A stretch of DNA of 23,076 nucleotides from Candidatus Anoxychlamydiales bacterium. GTDB taxonomy: Bacteria > Chlamydiota > Chlamydiia > Chlamydiales > SM23-39. Both the position numbers and the translations under genes were made by a program. Below are positions 23,053-23,076 of this stretch, one piece after another. A model generated the notes under the pieces. It did no database searches. It was not told the DNA's origin and saw only the letters and a program-made list of their open reading frames with translations. Position 1 is the first letter of the stretch. The number at the start of each line of letters is the position of its first letter. The DNA lies in assembly GCA_011064865.1 (NCBI GenBank), contig JAAKFX010000010.1, positions 1-23,076 of the forward strand. Reading direction: 5' to 3'.

Positions 23053-23076
23053 AATCTTCTAAAAAAGCTACGAACT
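22982..23076 (+). ncRNA. Possible right-end/omegaRNA remnant of the TnpB element (runs off the window)
   Basis: In IS605-type elements the end of tnpB and the right end are transcribed as the omegaRNA guide scaffold. Here the TnpB-tail sequence is followed by a perfect hairpin (CTTTTTTAGAA at 23044-23054, TC loop, complement at 23057-23067) and then GCTACGAACT at the window edge. The arrangement is the one expected, but the guide boundary lies outside and the partner nuclease is decayed. Activity is doubtful. Confidence 0.35.

Overview
The window is a low-GC (roughly 30% by eye), gene-dense stretch of a bacterial chromosome that I place in the phylum Chlamydiota, outside Chlamydiaceae. The evidence is synteny plus lineage-typical genes. 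rnz, an ABC-F ATPase and xerC sit together (like CT346-CT348 of Chlamydia trachomatis). glyA-clpP-dapF is in the same order as CT432-CT430. There is a CT398/CdsZ-like zinc-ribbon coiled-coil protein, a SNF2 helicase with a SWIM finger next to der (CT708/CT703 neighbourhood), and two cysteine-rich MOMP-like porins of the kind expanded in Simkaniaceae and Rhabdochlamydiaceae. Family-level placement is inference.

Layout. 1-980: the C-terminal tail of a rhomboid-like membrane protein overlaps rnz (tRNA 3' processing). 990-2160, minus strand: a two-gene Fic/XRE module (mobile mystery proteins B and A), with a strong promoter embedded in three 18-bp palindromes placed exactly 32 bp apart. It interrupts an otherwise conserved chlamydial block. 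2183-5548: a SpoU/TrmH RNA methyltransferase, a YbiT-type ABC-F translation factor, and the divergent xerC, followed by a terminator shared with the convergent porin. 5644-10973: porin, iron-sulfur-flavoprotein-like reductase, NAPE-PLD-like metallo-hydrolase, a membrane-anchored PTPMT1-like dual-specificity phosphatase, and a second porin. 10981-12088: rnpB (RNase P RNA, apparently without the L15 GGU motif) directly after the CdsZ-like gene. 12357-14185: an MTA/SAH-nucleosidase-like protein with an extra C-terminal region, paired with a spore-photoproduct-lyase-like radical SAM protein in a non-sporulating lineage. 14191-14400: a 44-bp repeat and two strong hairpins. 14402-17420: glyA, clpP and dapF. 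17517-22639: SNF2 helicase and der. 22706-23076: a second copy of the 44-bp repeat, then a decayed TnpB (IS200/IS605 superfamily) with a structured right end running off the window.

How the genes work together. Two themes stand out. First, RNA processing: RNase Z, a chlamydial-type RNase P RNA, an rRNA/tRNA methyltransferase, ABC-F and Der all act on tRNA or the ribosome. Second, peptidoglycan precursor supply: chlamydial GlyA and DapF are known to moonlight as racemases, and they flank ClpP here.

The accessory signals are the Fic module with its operator array, the nucleosidase/photoproduct-lyase pair, in-frame 12-15-bp tandem repeats inside three unrelated genes, the dispersed 44-bp palindromic repeat, and the TnpB remnant. 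I did not find a clearly new defence system. The best candidates for something undescribed are the nucleosidase-SPL pair and the 32-bp-phased operator array.
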